From NCBI RefSeq assembly GCF_001939735.1, contig NZ_MJIL01000086.1, positions 1,412-47,163 on the forward strand: a stretch of DNA of 45,752 bases, in the 5' to 3' direction. The notes below the pieces were generated by a model that had not been told where the DNA came from, searched no databases, and saw only the letters and a program-made list of their open reading frames with translations. The stretch comes from Photobacterium proteolyticum. GTDB taxonomy: Bacteria; Pseudomonadota; Gammaproteobacteria; Enterobacterales; Vibrionaceae. Below are positions 1 through 8,135 of the stretch, piece by piece; position 1 is the stretch's first letter, and each line of letters opens with the position of its first letter. A program made the translations under genes and the position numbers.

Positions 1-144
1 GCGAAAGCGGCAGAAGAGGCCGAAGCTCAGGCGGCGGCGAAAGCGGCAGAAGAGGCTGAAGCGCAGGCGGCGGCGAAAGCGGCAGAAGAGGCCAAAGCGC
101 AGGCGGCGGCGAAAGCGGCAGAAGAAGCTGAAGCCCAGGCTACC
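1..144 (+). repeat. 36-bp in-frame tandem repeat in ftsY A domain
   Basis: Four consecutive 36-bp units (1-36, 37-72, 73-108, 109-144) begin with GCGAAAGCGGCAGAAGA and encode a 12-residue Ala/Lys/Glu/Gln unit. The first three are nearly identical; the fourth has diverged, ending in Ala-Thr. The array starts at or before base 1, so its full copy number is not visible. Near-identity at DNA level suggests recent slippage or recombination. Confidence 0.95.
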
Positions 145-1131
145 GAGCATACGTCGCAAGAAGCGGTTGTCGGTGAAACCACTGTTCACGAGCAGGAAAA
201 ACCGAAAAGTGAAGGCTTCTTTGCCCGCCTTATGCGCGGCCTCAAGAAGACTAAGACAAACTTTGGCACCGGTTTCATAAGTCTGTTCCGTGGCAAGAAG
301 ATTGATGACGATCTGTTCGAGGAGCTGGAAGAGCAGCTGCTGGTGGCCGATGTCGGTATGGACACCACGCTGAAAATCATTGAAAACCTGACTGAAAAAG
401 CAGATCGCAAAGATCTTAAAGACGGTGAGGCGCTCTATGGATTGCTCAAAGACGAGCTGGGTGAGATGCTGGAGAAAGTCGAGCAGCCACTGGTCGTCGA
501 TACCAGCAAGAAGCCTTACGTGATCCTGATGGTCGGGGTCAACGGGGTGGGCAAAACTACCACGATTGGCAAGCTGGCCAAGCAATTCCAGGCTGAAGGC
601 AAGTCTGTCATGCTGGCGGCCGGTGATACCTTCCGTGCAGCAGCAGTTGAGCAGTTGCAGGTATGGGGTGAGCGAAACAATGTGCCTGTCGTGGCCCAGC
701 ACACCGGAGCCGATAGTGCGTCAGTTATTTTTGATGCGATTGAGTCGGCCAGGGCCCGCAATGTGGATGTCGTGATTGCCGATACGGCAGGCCGTCTGCA
801 GAACAAGGGCAACCTGATGGAAGAGCTGCGCAAGATTGTGCGCGTGATGAAGAAGGTTGATCCGCAGGCTCCGCATGAAATCATGCTGACCGTCGATGCC
901 GGTACCGGCCAGAATGCGATCAGCCAGGCCAAATTGTTCAGCGAGGTTGCTCCGGTATCGGGGATAACGATCACCAAACTGGACGGTACGGCGAAAGGTG
1001 GGGTGATCTTTGCCGTGGCAGATCAGTTCAATATCCCAATTCGCTACATAGGTATTGGCGAAGGGATCGATGATCTGCGTCCGTTTGCTGCCAATGAGTT
1101 TATTGAAGCACTGTTTAGTGACGAGGAATAA
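1..1131 (+). CDS. ftsY: FtsY, SRP receptor GTPase (5' end outside window)
   Basis: FtsY is the membrane-associated receptor for the signal recognition particle and docks ribosomes translating inner-membrane proteins. The reading frame is open from base 1, so the true start lies upstream; the visible 376 residues are the end of the acidic A domain plus the NG GTPase domain. The A domain is a 12-residue Ala/Glu/Lys/Gln repeat (four copies in bases 1-144). The GTPase part begins near the ATG at 232, which is internal and should not be taken as the start. GTPase motifs visible are GVNGVGKTTT (G1), DTAGR (G3) and TKLDGTAKGG (G4/G5). The stop TAA at 1129-1131 is followed after 3 bases by ftsE, the usual ftsYEX operon order. 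Confidence 0.97.
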   Translation, partial: AKAAEEAEAQAAAKAAEEAEAQAAAKAAEEAKAQAAAKAAEEAEAQATEHTSQEAVVGETTVHEQEKPKSEGFFARLMRGLKKTKTNFGTGFISLFRGKKIDDDLFEELEEQLLVADVGMDTTLKIIENLTEKADRKDLKDGEALYGLLKDELGEMLEKVEQPLVVDTSKKPYVILMVGVNGVGKTTTIGKLAKQFQAEGKSVMLAAGDTFRAAAVEQLQVWGERNNVPVVAQHTGADSASVIFDAIESARARNVDVVIADTAGRLQNKGNLMEELRKIVRVMKKVDPQAPHEIMLTVDAGTGQNAISQAKLFSEVAPVSGITITKLDGTAKGGVIFAVADQFNIPIRYIGIGEGIDDLRPFAANEFIEALFSDEE

Positions 1132-1134
1132 GTC

Positions 1135-1806
1135 GTGATTCGGTTTCAGCAGGTAAGTAAGGCTTATCGTGGCGGGCGCCAGGCCCTGCAAAAAGTGGAT
1201 TTCCATCTGCAACAGGCAGATATGGCGTTCTTGACCGGCCACTCCGGCGCCGGTAAGAGTACCCTGCTGAAACTGATCTGTGCGATTGAACGGCCGAGTG
1301 ATGGCCAAATCTTTTTCAACGGTCATGAAATTACCCGGATTGATAATAAGCAGATCCCTTTTCTGCGCCGTAATATCGGGATTATTTTTCAGGACCACAA
1401 GCTGCTGATGGACCGCAGTGTCTATGACAACGTTGCGATGCCGTTGCGGATCGAGCTGGCATCGGAAAACGAGGTCAAGCGGCGAGTTTCGGCCGCGCTG
1501 GACAAAGTGGGTTTGCTCGACAAGGCTCGCTGCCTGCCGATGCAGCTGTCCGGCGGCGAGCAGCAGCGGGTGGGCATTGCCCGTGCGGTGGTAAACAAGC
1601 CGCGGCTGTTGCTGGCCGATGAACCAACGGGCAACCTCGATGCGGCACTGTCTCATCAGGTGATGCAGCTGTTTGAAGAGTTTAACCGGGTAGGGGTGTG
1701 TGTATTGATGGCAACCCATGATACTTCCTTGCTCACAACCCATAACTATCGCCGCTTTGATCTTCAGCAGGGGCATTTGAGGGAGGTAGCACGACGTGGC
1801 GCGTAA
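1135..1806 (+). CDS. ftsE: FtsE, cell-division ABC ATPase
   Basis: FtsE is the cytoplasmic ATPase of the FtsEX complex, which couples the divisome to periplasmic peptidoglycan hydrolysis. The 223-residue product has the full ABC signature set: Walker [10 protein letters not shown], signature [13 protein letters not shown] and Walker [13 protein letters not shown]. The start is the GTG at 1135, with GAGGAA about 8 bases upstream inside the end of ftsY. Its 3' end overlaps ftsX by 11 bp, implying translational coupling. Length is normal for the family. Confidence 0.97.
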   Translation: MIRFQQVSKAYRGGRQALQKVDFHLQQADMAFLTGHSGAGKSTLLKLICAIERPSDGQIFFNGHEITRIDNKQIPFLRRNIGIIFQDHKLLMDRSVYDNVAMPLRIELASENEVKRRVSAALDKVGLLDKARCLPMQLSGGEQQRVGIARAVVNKPRLLLADEPTGNLDAALSHQVMQLFEEFNRVGVCVLMATHDTSLLTTHNYRRFDLQQGHLREVARRGA

Positions 1807-2722
1807 GCAAACGGGTTTCTTTGCGGTGCACAAACAGCAATGCAAGGGCGCACTGGTCGAGTTGATGCGACGTCCGCTTGGCAACATTCTGACCCTCGCA
1901 GTGCTGGCCTTTGCACTGACGCTGCCTGCCAGTTTTTACCTGCTGGCCAAAAATGTCACCCTGGTGGCACAGGCATGGCAAAACCCGACTCAGCTGACCC
2001 TGTATCTCGAACAGGGCACCCCGGCGTCGGCTGCTGCCCAGTTCAGTGAGCAGTTGCAGGGCTGGCCGGAGGTGGATTCGGTAAATTATATTTCTCCCCA
2101 GCAGGGGCTGGAAGATTTTCGCGAGCATGCCGGTTTTGATCAGGCACTAACCCTGCTGGACGAGAACCCGCTGCCGTCGGTGGTTGTGGTTCGCCCGGTG
2201 GCGGCATGGCAAAGCAATGACAAGGCGGTGGAGCTGGCAGCCAAGATCCGCAGTGAGCCGCAGGTCGATGAAGTGAGGCTGGACAGCGACTGGCTGCAGC
2301 GGCTGGCGGCCATTAAAGATCTGGCAATCACCATGGCATTGCTGATGTCGGGACTGATGCTATTTGCCGTTTTCCTGATTGTCGGCAACACATTGCGACT
2401 ACAGGTGCAAAACCAGAAAGACGAAATTCAGGTGATGAAGCTGGTCGGTGCGACCGACAGTTTCATTCTTCGACCTTATCTCTATACCGGGGCCTGGTAC
2501 GGCCTGATAAGCGGGACCGTGGCTTGGGTATTGACGGCGATTGTTACTATACTGCTGGATGGCGCGGTGGCAAAACTGGCGGCGCTGTATGACAGTAGTT
2601 TCCGCCTGGTAGGATTACGTTGGGACGAAACCCTGATTTTACTGATGATTGCCTCGTTCCTCGGTCTGCTTGCAGCACGTTTGTCTGCCGGACGCCATTT
2701 GAAAGAAATTGAACCTATCTGA
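1796..2722 (+). CDS. ftsX: FtsX, cell-division permease
   Basis: FtsX is the membrane partner of FtsE. The 308-residue product has a first membrane segment near residues 23-45, a periplasmic domain, and three C-terminal membrane segments (the first begins ITMALLMSGLMLFAVFLIV). The chosen start is GTG at 1796, preceded by GGGAGGTAG at 1781-1789 and lying inside the end of ftsE. It is the last gene of the ftsYEX operon; rpoH follows after 122 bp. Confidence 0.96.
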   Translation: MARKQTGFFAVHKQQCKGALVELMRRPLGNILTLAVLAFALTLPASFYLLAKNVTLVAQAWQNPTQLTLYLEQGTPASAAAQFSEQLQGWPEVDSVNYISPQQGLEDFREHAGFDQALTLLDENPLPSVVVVRPVAAWQSNDKAVELAAKIRSEPQVDEVRLDSDWLQRLAAIKDLAITMALLMSGLMLFAVFLIVGNTLRLQVQNQKDEIQVMKLVGATDSFILRPYLYTGAWYGLISGTVAWVLTAIVTILLDGAVAKLAALYDSSFRLVGLRWDETLILLMIASFLGLLAARLSAGRHLKEIEPI

Positions 2723-2844
2723 CGTTTTTGAATCTATAAATGGTGTAAATTACGCGACCGACTTGCAAAGGTGGCTGTTTTCTGGGCATCATTGCAGGTT
2801 CAGGTAATTTCCCATTGGTTTAAAAAACACACGAGGTTTGTTGA

Positions 2845-3705
2845 ATGGCACAAGAGATGACTTCAATGGCTTTAGTTTCTGCCGATAGTCTGGATGGGTA
2901 TATCCAGAGTGTTAACAGCTATCCGATGCTGTCGGCCGAGCAGGAACGCGAGTTAGCTGAGCGTCTGCATTATGATGGTGATATTAACTCGGCGAAAAAG
3001 CTGGTTATGTCCCACCTGCGCTTCGTTGTGCATGTTGCACGTGGCTATTCAGGCTACGGCCTACCAATGGCAGATTTGGTCCAGGAAGGTAATATCGGCT
3101 TGATGAAGGCGGTAAAGCGCTTTAATCCTGAAGTCGGGGTTCGCCTGGTGTCCTTTGCCGTCCACTGGATCAAGGCTGAAATTCATGAGTACGTGCTGCG
3201 TAACTGGCGTATCGTGAAAGTCGCAACCACCAAGGCTCAGCGTAAGTTGTTCTTTAACCTGCGTAAGTCCAAAAAGCGCCTCGGCTGGTTCAACAATGAT
3301 GAAGTTCAGATGGTCGCCGAGCAGCTGGGTGTCGAGGCAAGCGAGGTCCGTGAGATGGAGTCGCGACTGGCGGCGCAGGATCCGACCTTCGAAATGCCGT
3401 CTGAAGATGATGATCGCGATAGCGGTTACACGGCACCGGTGTATTACCTCGAGGACAAGTCGTCCGATGTTGCCCTGAGTTATGAAGAGAACAACTGGGA
3501 AGCGCATGCCAATAACCGCTTGTCCCTTGCTTTGGGCAGTCTGGATGAGCGTAGCCAGCATATTGTCCGATCTCGCTGGTTAGATGAGCAGAAGACCACC
3601 TTGCAGGAGCTTGCTGATCATTATGGGGTTTCTGCCGAAAGGATCCGCCAGCTGGAGAAAAATGCGATGAAGAAACTGAAAGAAGCGGTCGGAGAGGCGA
3701 TCTAA
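2845..3705 (+). CDS. rpoH: RpoH, heat-shock sigma factor sigma-32
   Basis: RpoH directs RNA polymerase to heat-shock promoters. The 286-residue product has region 2 ([14 protein letters not shown], about residues 77-90), the RpoH box QRKLFFNLR (residues 132-140) that distinguishes it from other sigma factors, and a C-terminal region 4 helix-turn-helix ([20 protein letters not shown]). The ATG at 2845 has CGAGG at 2832-2836. Placement directly after ftsX is conserved in gammaproteobacteria. Translation of rpoH is thermosensitive in E. coli; whether this leader behaves that way cannot be judged by eye. Confidence 0.98.
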   Translation: MAQEMTSMALVSADSLDGYIQSVNSYPMLSAEQERELAERLHYDGDINSAKKLVMSHLRFVVHVARGYSGYGLPMADLVQEGNIGLMKAVKRFNPEVGVRLVSFAVHWIKAEIHEYVLRNWRIVKVATTKAQRKLFFNLRKSKKRLGWFNNDEVQMVAEQLGVEASEVREMESRLAAQDPTFEMPSEDDDRDSGYTAPVYYLEDKSSDVALSYEENNWEAHANNRLSLALGSLDERSQHIVRSRWLDEQKTTLQELADHYGVSAERIRQLEKNAMKKLKEAVGEAI

Positions 3706-4228
3706 AGATCCTCGCAAACTATCCACAAAGATAAATTTTTGAAAACCGGCCTGGAGCCGGTTTTTTTCTGCCTGATTTCTGAGAGATACCTCACATTTGT
3801 GGGTAGAGCTGTGCACTACAAGGCTAGTTATCCACAGCTTTCGATCGGATCCGATCTACATGTAGTGGATCCAAATGCCGAGAAACACATTATCAACGCT
3901 ATTCACAGTTTTTTCCACAGCTGGTGGTAAATTGATCAGTTGCTGGGGGCAGGGTTGTGGACCGTTGATCTGACGCCTTGTGGTGCCTGATGTTGCAGTG
4001 GGTTGCTAATGGCGGTTAAAGCCCTACTTTCTGTGCAAGGTTGTGAGTAACTTTGTGCGGTACAATAAATAGCAGCAAAAATACGGCTGGTATTTTTTGC
4101 CAGGATCCTGAACCGGGACGATCGTCACGTTTTCGGGGCTGTCGAGAAGATCCGGTCATTTGGATCAACAAAATAACCAAGCAGGCTATTGCGATAGGTA
4201 GCTTGCGCCAGACAGAGTGAGGCAGTCG
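3706..4228. other. gene-free region with clustered GATC sites and DnaA-box-like sequences
   Basis: There is no credible gene between rpoH and glpE. The stretch holds eleven GATC sites (3707, 3843, 3848, 3853, 3868, 3934, 3967, 4104, 4120, 4149, 4163) where about two are expected by chance. It also has one perfect DnaA box TTATCCACA (3828-3836) and one-mismatch boxes CTATCCACA (3719-3727) and TTTTCCACA (3911-3919). A 14-bp palindrome GATCGGATCCGATC lies at 3843-3856, next to the 10-bp palindrome CTACATGTAG (3856-3865). A -10-like TACAAT at 4061-4066 may belong to a glpE promoter, but no good -35 was found. A replication-related role is inference only. Confidence 0.6.
3742..3767 (+). terminator. 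rho-independent terminator after rpoH
   Basis: The stem AAAACCGGC / GCCGGTTTT has a five-base loop (CTGGA) and a run of seven T at 3761-3767. It lies 36 bp after the rpoH stop codon. Confidence 0.9.
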
Positions 4229-4558
4229 ATGGAACAGTTTGAGCATATTTCGGTAGAGCAGGCATATACATTATTACAACACGCCGATTCAGAGGCTGTA
4301 CTGGTCGATATTCGCGATCCGCAGTCATTTGCCTTGTCACACCCGGAGCCTGCCTTCCACCTGACCAACGATACAGTGGTCGAGTTCATGAATGAGGTCG
4401 ATTTCGAGCAACCTGTGATTGTCATGTGCTATCACGGTATTAGCAGCCAGGGGGCGGCACAATACTTGATTAATCAAGGCTACGAAACAGTGTATAGTCT
4501 TGATGGTGGTTTCGAGGCCTGGCGACGTCAGGCGTATCCTTGTATTCAGCAGGCGTAG
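4229..4558 (+). CDS. glpE: GlpE, thiosulfate sulfurtransferase (rhodanese)
   Basis: GlpE is a small single-domain rhodanese that moves sulfane sulfur from thiosulfate to cyanide or thioredoxin. The 109-residue product carries VDIRDPQSF near the N-terminus and the active-site cysteine in [12 protein letters not shown]. The ATG at 4229 is chosen over the in-frame GTG at 4217 because GAGTGAGG lies 7 bases before the ATG and the protein then starts MEQFEHI, as in known GlpE. It is followed after 21 bp by glpG, the standard glpEG pair. Confidence 0.95.
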   Translation: MEQFEHISVEQAYTLLQHADSEAVLVDIRDPQSFALSHPEPAFHLTNDTVVEFMNEVDFEQPVIVMCYHGISSQGAAQYLINQGYETVYSLDGGFEAWRRQAYPCIQQA

Positions 4559-4579
4559 TCTCTCAGAACGGAGTAATAG

Positions 4580-5422
4580 ATGCATCGGTTAGCCGGATTA
4601 AACAATGCCCGCCAGGCCCAGGCCTTTATCGACTATATGGCGTCCCGCGGAATCGCCTTGGTATTGGCCCCGGAGCCGGAGGGAATGGTTGCTATCTGGC
4701 TGAAGGAATCCGAGCATCTGGTGGAAGCACAGGCTGAGCTCAATATGTTTTTGGCCAATCCGCACGACAGGAAATACCAGGCTGCTTCGTGGAAAGTCGC
4801 CGAATCGCGGACAGCGAAGTTTTACTACAATAGCCCGGGCCTGCTGGCTCTGGTCAAGTCCGGGGCAGGCCCTTTTGGCCTGATGGTCATGGTCGTTGCC
4901 ATTGGTATCTACGGACTTTGGCTGTTCGGGTTACAGCAGCCAGTCTTCGAGCTGCTTCATTTTCCGGTTATGAATGGCGATCAGTGGCAGGTATGGCGTT
5001 TTTTCTCCCATGCTCTTATCCATTTTTCGACGGTGCATATTATATTTAACTGTCTGTGGTGGTGGCTTCTGGGCGGGCAGCTCGAGCGCCACAGCGGGAG
5101 CTCAAAACTGATTCAGGTGTTTCTCGTTTCAGCTCTGATCTCCGGTTTTGCCCAGTTTTGGCTCCATGGGCCGAATTTTGGCGGTCTGTCTGGTGTGGTC
5201 TATGCGTTGATGGGCTACATCTGGTGGATGGGCTGGCTGGCACCGCAACGGGGATTGGTGCTCCCTAATTCATACGTCGTTTTCATGTTGGTTTGGCTGG
5301 TACTGGGCTTTGCCCAGCCGTTTGGGATGTCAGTCGCCAATATGGCACACTTGTTTGGCTTGTTCAGTGGTTGTGGTTTGGCGCTTGTCGATGCCAAGCT
5401 GCATAAAAAGGCGAATAATTAA
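4580..5422 (+). CDS. glpG: GlpG, rhomboid intramembrane serine protease
   Basis: GlpG cuts membrane proteins within the bilayer. The 280-residue product has an N-terminal cytoplasmic domain (about residues 1-85) and then six membrane helices. The catalytic dyad is visible: Ser204 in GGLSGVVYALMG and His257 in ANMAHLFG. The HxxxN oxyanion element (HIIFN) is at 153-157. The ATG at 4580 is preceded by GGAG at 4570-4573. It forms an operon with glpE. Confidence 0.96.
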   Translation: MHRLAGLNNARQAQAFIDYMASRGIALVLAPEPEGMVAIWLKESEHLVEAQAELNMFLANPHDRKYQAASWKVAESRTAKFYYNSPGLLALVKSGAGPFGLMVMVVAIGIYGLWLFGLQQPVFELLHFPVMNGDQWQVWRFFSHALIHFSTVHIIFNCLWWWLLGGQLERHSGSSKLIQVFLVSALISGFAQFWLHGPNFGGLSGVVYALMGYIWWMGWLAPQRGLVLPNSYVVFMLVWLVLGFAQPFGMSVANMAHLFGLFSGCGLALVDAKLHKKANN

Positions 5423-5540
5423 CCACTATTAAGATCAAGCCTGTCAGCCTTAGTTAACTTAATCTGTTGATCGGCCTGCCTGTATCAATTTTTTATGAAA
5501 AAATTAGAGTAAAAGCACCAAAGCTGGAAATTAAATCTTC

Positions 5541-5562
5541 GTTTTTGATTCTTTTCACATTT
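5541..5562. promoter_or_regulatory. candidate CRP-binding site upstream of glpT
   Basis: The core TTTGA (5544-5548), six spacer bases, then TCACA (5555-5559) match the CRP consensus TGTGA-N6-TCACA at nine of ten core positions. The site lies about 125 bp before the glpT start. CRP control of glp genes is known in enteric bacteria; binding here is inferred. Confidence 0.45.
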
Positions 5563-5683
5563 ATTTATCTTCATTCGCGCAATAATTTGCATACCTTGAG
5601 CGATATTGCTTATTTTCGCTCGCCCTATATGCGTTTACGCAAACCATCGCTAAAACAACAACAACATTTTTAAGGAACATCTT

Positions 5684-7054
5684 ATGTTTGGCATTTTTAA
5701 ACCCGCCTTGCATACGGAGCGTCTGGCTGATGGCCAGGTCGATCCCGTCTACAAGCGACTCCGTTGGCAACTATTCGCTGGTATTTTCTTTGGCTATGCC
5801 GGTTACTACCTGGTTCGTAAAAACTTTAGTCTGGCAATGCCTTTCCTGATTGAGGAATACGGCTATAGCCGTGGTGATCTGGGTGTGGCTCTGGCGGCTG
5901 TTTCCATCGCCTACGGTTTGTCTAAGTTCTTGATGGGTAGTGTCTCTGACCGCTCTAACCCAAGGTATTTCCTTGCTGCCGGTTTGACGATGTCGGCCAT
6001 AGTGATGCTGTGCTTCGGCTTTATGCCATGGGCGACCGGCAGTATTGCCGCCATGTTCATCCTGTTGTTCCTTAATGGCTGGTTCCAGGGCATGGGTTGG
6101 CCGGCCTGTGGGCGGACAATGGTGCACTGGTGGTCACGCAAAGAGCGTGGTGAGGTGGTATCGGTATGGAACGTTGCCCACAACGTGGGTGGTGGTCTGA
6201 TTGGTCCTATGTTCCTGCTTGGTTTGTGGGCATTCAATGATGACTGGCGTACGGCCTTCTACGTACCGGCTTTCTTTGCCTTGCTGGTGGCAGCCTTTAC
6301 CCTGTTGGTGATGCGTGATACCCCGCAGTCTTGTGGCCTGCCTTCGATTGAAGAGCATAAGAATGATTACCCGGACAACTACGATGAATCTCATGAGAAA
6401 GAGATGACCGCGAAGGAAATCTTCTTCAAGTATGTGTTTAACAACAAGCTGTTGTGGTTCATTGCGATTGCCAATGCGTTCGTTTACCTGATCCGCTACG
6501 GTGTGCTTGACTGGGCTCCGGTATACCTGAGTGAAGTCAAAGACTTCACCGTTGATAAGTCTTCCTGGGCTTACTTCCTGTACGAGTGGGCAGGTATTCC
6601 GGGTACGCTGCTGTGTGGCTGGATGTCGGATAAGTTCTTCAAGGGACGTCGTGCTCCTGCCGGTATTCTGTTTATGGCGCTGGTTACCGTGGCTGTCCTG
6701 GTCTACTGGTTCAACCCGGCCGGTAACCCGATGATTGATATGATGGCACTGGTTGCTATCGGCTTCCTGATTTATGGTCCGGTAATGCTGATTGGTCTGT
6801 ACGCACTGGAACTGGCTCCGAAGAAAGCGGCGGGTACTGCTGCAGGCCTGACTGGTTTGTTTGGTTACCTGGGTGGTGCGGTCGCTGCGAATGCGATTCT
6901 GGGCTACACCGTTGACCACTTCGGTTGGGACGGCGGCTTCCTGGTACTGACCTCGGCTTGTGGCCTGTCTATCTTCTTCCTGACACTGGCATTGATCGGT
7001 GAAAGTAAGCTTCACAAAGAAGCTATTGCAGGACAAGTAGAGCAAAATGCGTGA
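5684..7054 (+). CDS. glpT: GlpT, glycerol-3-phosphate:phosphate antiporter
   Basis: GlpT is an inner-membrane major-facilitator antiporter that imports sn-glycerol-3-phosphate in exchange for phosphate. The 456-residue product has about twelve hydrophobic segments and family signatures such as [47 protein letters not shown] and [20 protein letters not shown]. These match E. coli GlpT as remembered, and better than they match the hexose-phosphate antiporter UhpT. The ATG at 5684 has AAGGA at 5672-5676. It lies with glpR and glpD, which act on the same substrate. Confidence 0.95.
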   Translation: MFGIFKPALHTERLADGQVDPVYKRLRWQLFAGIFFGYAGYYLVRKNFSLAMPFLIEEYGYSRGDLGVALAAVSIAYGLSKFLMGSVSDRSNPRYFLAAGLTMSAIVMLCFGFMPWATGSIAAMFILLFLNGWFQGMGWPACGRTMVHWWSRKERGEVVSVWNVAHNVGGGLIGPMFLLGLWAFNDDWRTAFYVPAFFALLVAAFTLLVMRDTPQSCGLPSIEEHKNDYPDNYDESHEKEMTAKEIFFKYVFNNKLLWFIAIANAFVYLIRYGVLDWAPVYLSEVKDFTVDKSSWAYFLYEWAGIPGTLLCGWMSDKFFKGRRAPAGILFMALVTVAVLVYWFNPAGNPMIDMMALVAIGFLIYGPVMLIGLYALELAPKKAAGTAAGLTGLFGYLGGAVAANAILGYTVDHFGWDGGFLVLTSACGLSIFFLTLALIGESKLHKEAIAGQVEQNA

Positions 7055-7100
7055 TTGAGATCGCCATCATTGGCATCTTGGTAACGCTCTAGGTAATATG

Positions 7101-7128
7101 ACAAGGCTTCGCATTCGCGGAGCCTTGT
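7101..7128. other. 12-bp hairpin between glpT and glpR, no T-tract
   Basis: ACAAGGCTTCGC, tetraloop ATTC, then GCGGAGCCTTGT form a 12-bp stem with one G-U pair. No run of T follows on the plus strand, so it is not a standard terminator. It lies 23 bp before the glpR start and could act as an mRNA processing or stability element between the two genes. Confidence 0.6.
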
Positions 7129-7151
7129 TGCAACTAGGAGCAGCGTTAGTC

Positions 7152-7913
7152 GTGAAGCAAAGCAAACGTCACCAGGAAATCATCGATCTCGTTAAAACCC
7201 AGGGCTACGTCAGCACTGACGATCTGGTAGAGCGTTTTAATGTCAGCCCGCAAACTATTCGTCGCGATCTCAATGAATTGGCAGCAGATAACAAAATTCG
7301 CCGTCATCATGGAGGCGCCACCATCCCGTCAAGCTCGGTAAACACGTCATACAGCACCCGTAAAGTGATGCAGCTGGCCGAGAAAGACTGTATTGCCAAG
7401 GCCATGGTGGAGCATATTCCTGATGGTGCCACCCTGTTTATCGATATCGGGACCACACCTGAAGCCGTAGCCCGTGCTTTGCTTGAGCATAACGACCTGC
7501 GCATCGTAACCAACAACCTGAATGTTGCCAGTATCCTGACCGGCAAAGATGACTTTCGCGTTATCTTGGCGGGCGGAGAGGTCCGTAACCGGGACGGTGG
7601 TATTGTTGGTGAGGCGACGCTCGACTTTATTTCGCAGTTCAGGCTGGACTTCGGCATCATGGGGATCAGCGGGATTGATCTGGATGGTTCCCTGCTGGAC
7701 TTCGACTACCATGAAGTGCGGGTAAAGCAGGCAATTATCGAAAACAGTCGTTGTGTCATGCTGGGTGTCGACCATACCAAGTTTGGCCGTAATGCGATGG
7801 TCAACCTTGGTGATATCAGTCAGATCGATATGCTGTTTACGGATCAGAATCCGCCTGAAGAGCTGGCTAAGCGTCTGGTTGAAAATGAAATTCACATCGA
7901 AATTATCAATTAG
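7152..7913 (+). CDS. glpR: GlpR, glycerol-3-phosphate regulon repressor (DeoR family)
   Basis: GlpR represses glp genes and is released by glycerol-3-phosphate. The product starting at GTG 7152 is 253 residues. It has an N-terminal winged helix (VSTDDLVERFNVSPQTIRRDLNEL) and a DeoR sensor domain (LFIDIGTTPEAVA, GISGIDLDGSLLDFDYHEV). The frame is open to an ATG at 7098, but the GTG gives the normal family N-terminus (VKQSKRH) and has AGGAG at 7136-7140. The upstream ATG would also place the hairpin at 7101-7128 inside the gene. The neighbouring glpD operator is its likely target. Confidence 0.94.
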   Translation: MKQSKRHQEIIDLVKTQGYVSTDDLVERFNVSPQTIRRDLNELAADNKIRRHHGGATIPSSSVNTSYSTRKVMQLAEKDCIAKAMVEHIPDGATLFIDIGTTPEAVARALLEHNDLRIVTNNLNVASILTGKDDFRVILAGGEVRNRDGGIVGEATLDFISQFRLDFGIMGISGIDLDGSLLDFDYHEVRVKQAIIENSRCVMLGVDHTKFGRNAMVNLGDISQIDMLFTDQNPPEELAKRLVENEIHIEIIN

Positions 7914-7962
7914 GTGGGATCAGCCTAGTCGCTGACAGCTAATTAAATCAACATCATAGCTG

Positions 7963-7992
7963 CGGGCTGCCATAATGGCAGCCCGTTTTTTT
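7963..7992 (+). terminator. rho-independent terminator after glpR
   Basis: CGGGCTGCCA, loop TAA and TGGCAGCCCG form a perfect 10-bp stem followed by seven T (7986-7992). Confidence 0.95.
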
Positions 7993-8072
7993 GTGTCAAA
8001 ATTGTTACTCCCATCGCTTCGGTGTAACAACTCGAAAATAAAAATGATGATCTTCCGCAAAATCTCGTCTAT

Positions 8073-8092
8073 TATGCTCGATAACGAACATT
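8073..8092. promoter_or_regulatory. GlpR operator candidate upstream of glpD
   Basis: TATGCTCGAT followed by AACGAACATT matches the E. coli GlpR operator consensus (WATKYTCGWW-WWCGAKMATW, from memory) at 19 of 20 positions. It lies 43 bp before the glpD start, where a repressor would block transcription. Confidence 0.75.
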
Positions 8093-8113
8093 TATGAGCG
8101 TTTGTGAACTTTT

Positions 8114-8123
8114 TATTTTCGAT
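8114..8123. promoter_or_regulatory. second GlpR half-site upstream of glpD
   Basis: TATTTTCGAT matches the GlpR half-site at 10 of 10 positions, starting 41 bp (about four helical turns) after the main operator. A poorer intermediate match begins near 8093. The other half of this site is not recognisable, so it may be a weak auxiliary site. Confidence 0.4.
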
Positions 8124-8135
8124 TGAGGTGGTGGT

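Noticed and set aside
721..1887. 388-codon open frame on the minus strand opposite ftsY and ftsE
   Set aside because: It overlaps two certain genes entirely, and the translated sequence has no recognisable motif.
3739..3930. 63-codon open frame after rpoH
   Set aside because: It begins inside the rpoH terminator and spans the DnaA-box cluster; no ribosome-binding site.
5598..5621. GAGCGA...TCGCTC inverted repeat before glpT considered as a GlpR operator
   Set aside because: One half-site matches 9 of 10 positions, but the other half does not match the consensus, so it was not listed as an operator.
5467..5673. 68-codon open frame upstream of glpT
   Set aside because: It covers the CRP-like site and probable promoter, has no ribosome-binding site and no family resemblance.
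6134..7045. 303-codon open frame opposite glpT
   Set aside because: Gln/Arg/Thr/His-rich translation typical of the antisense of a membrane protein gene; glpT is certain.
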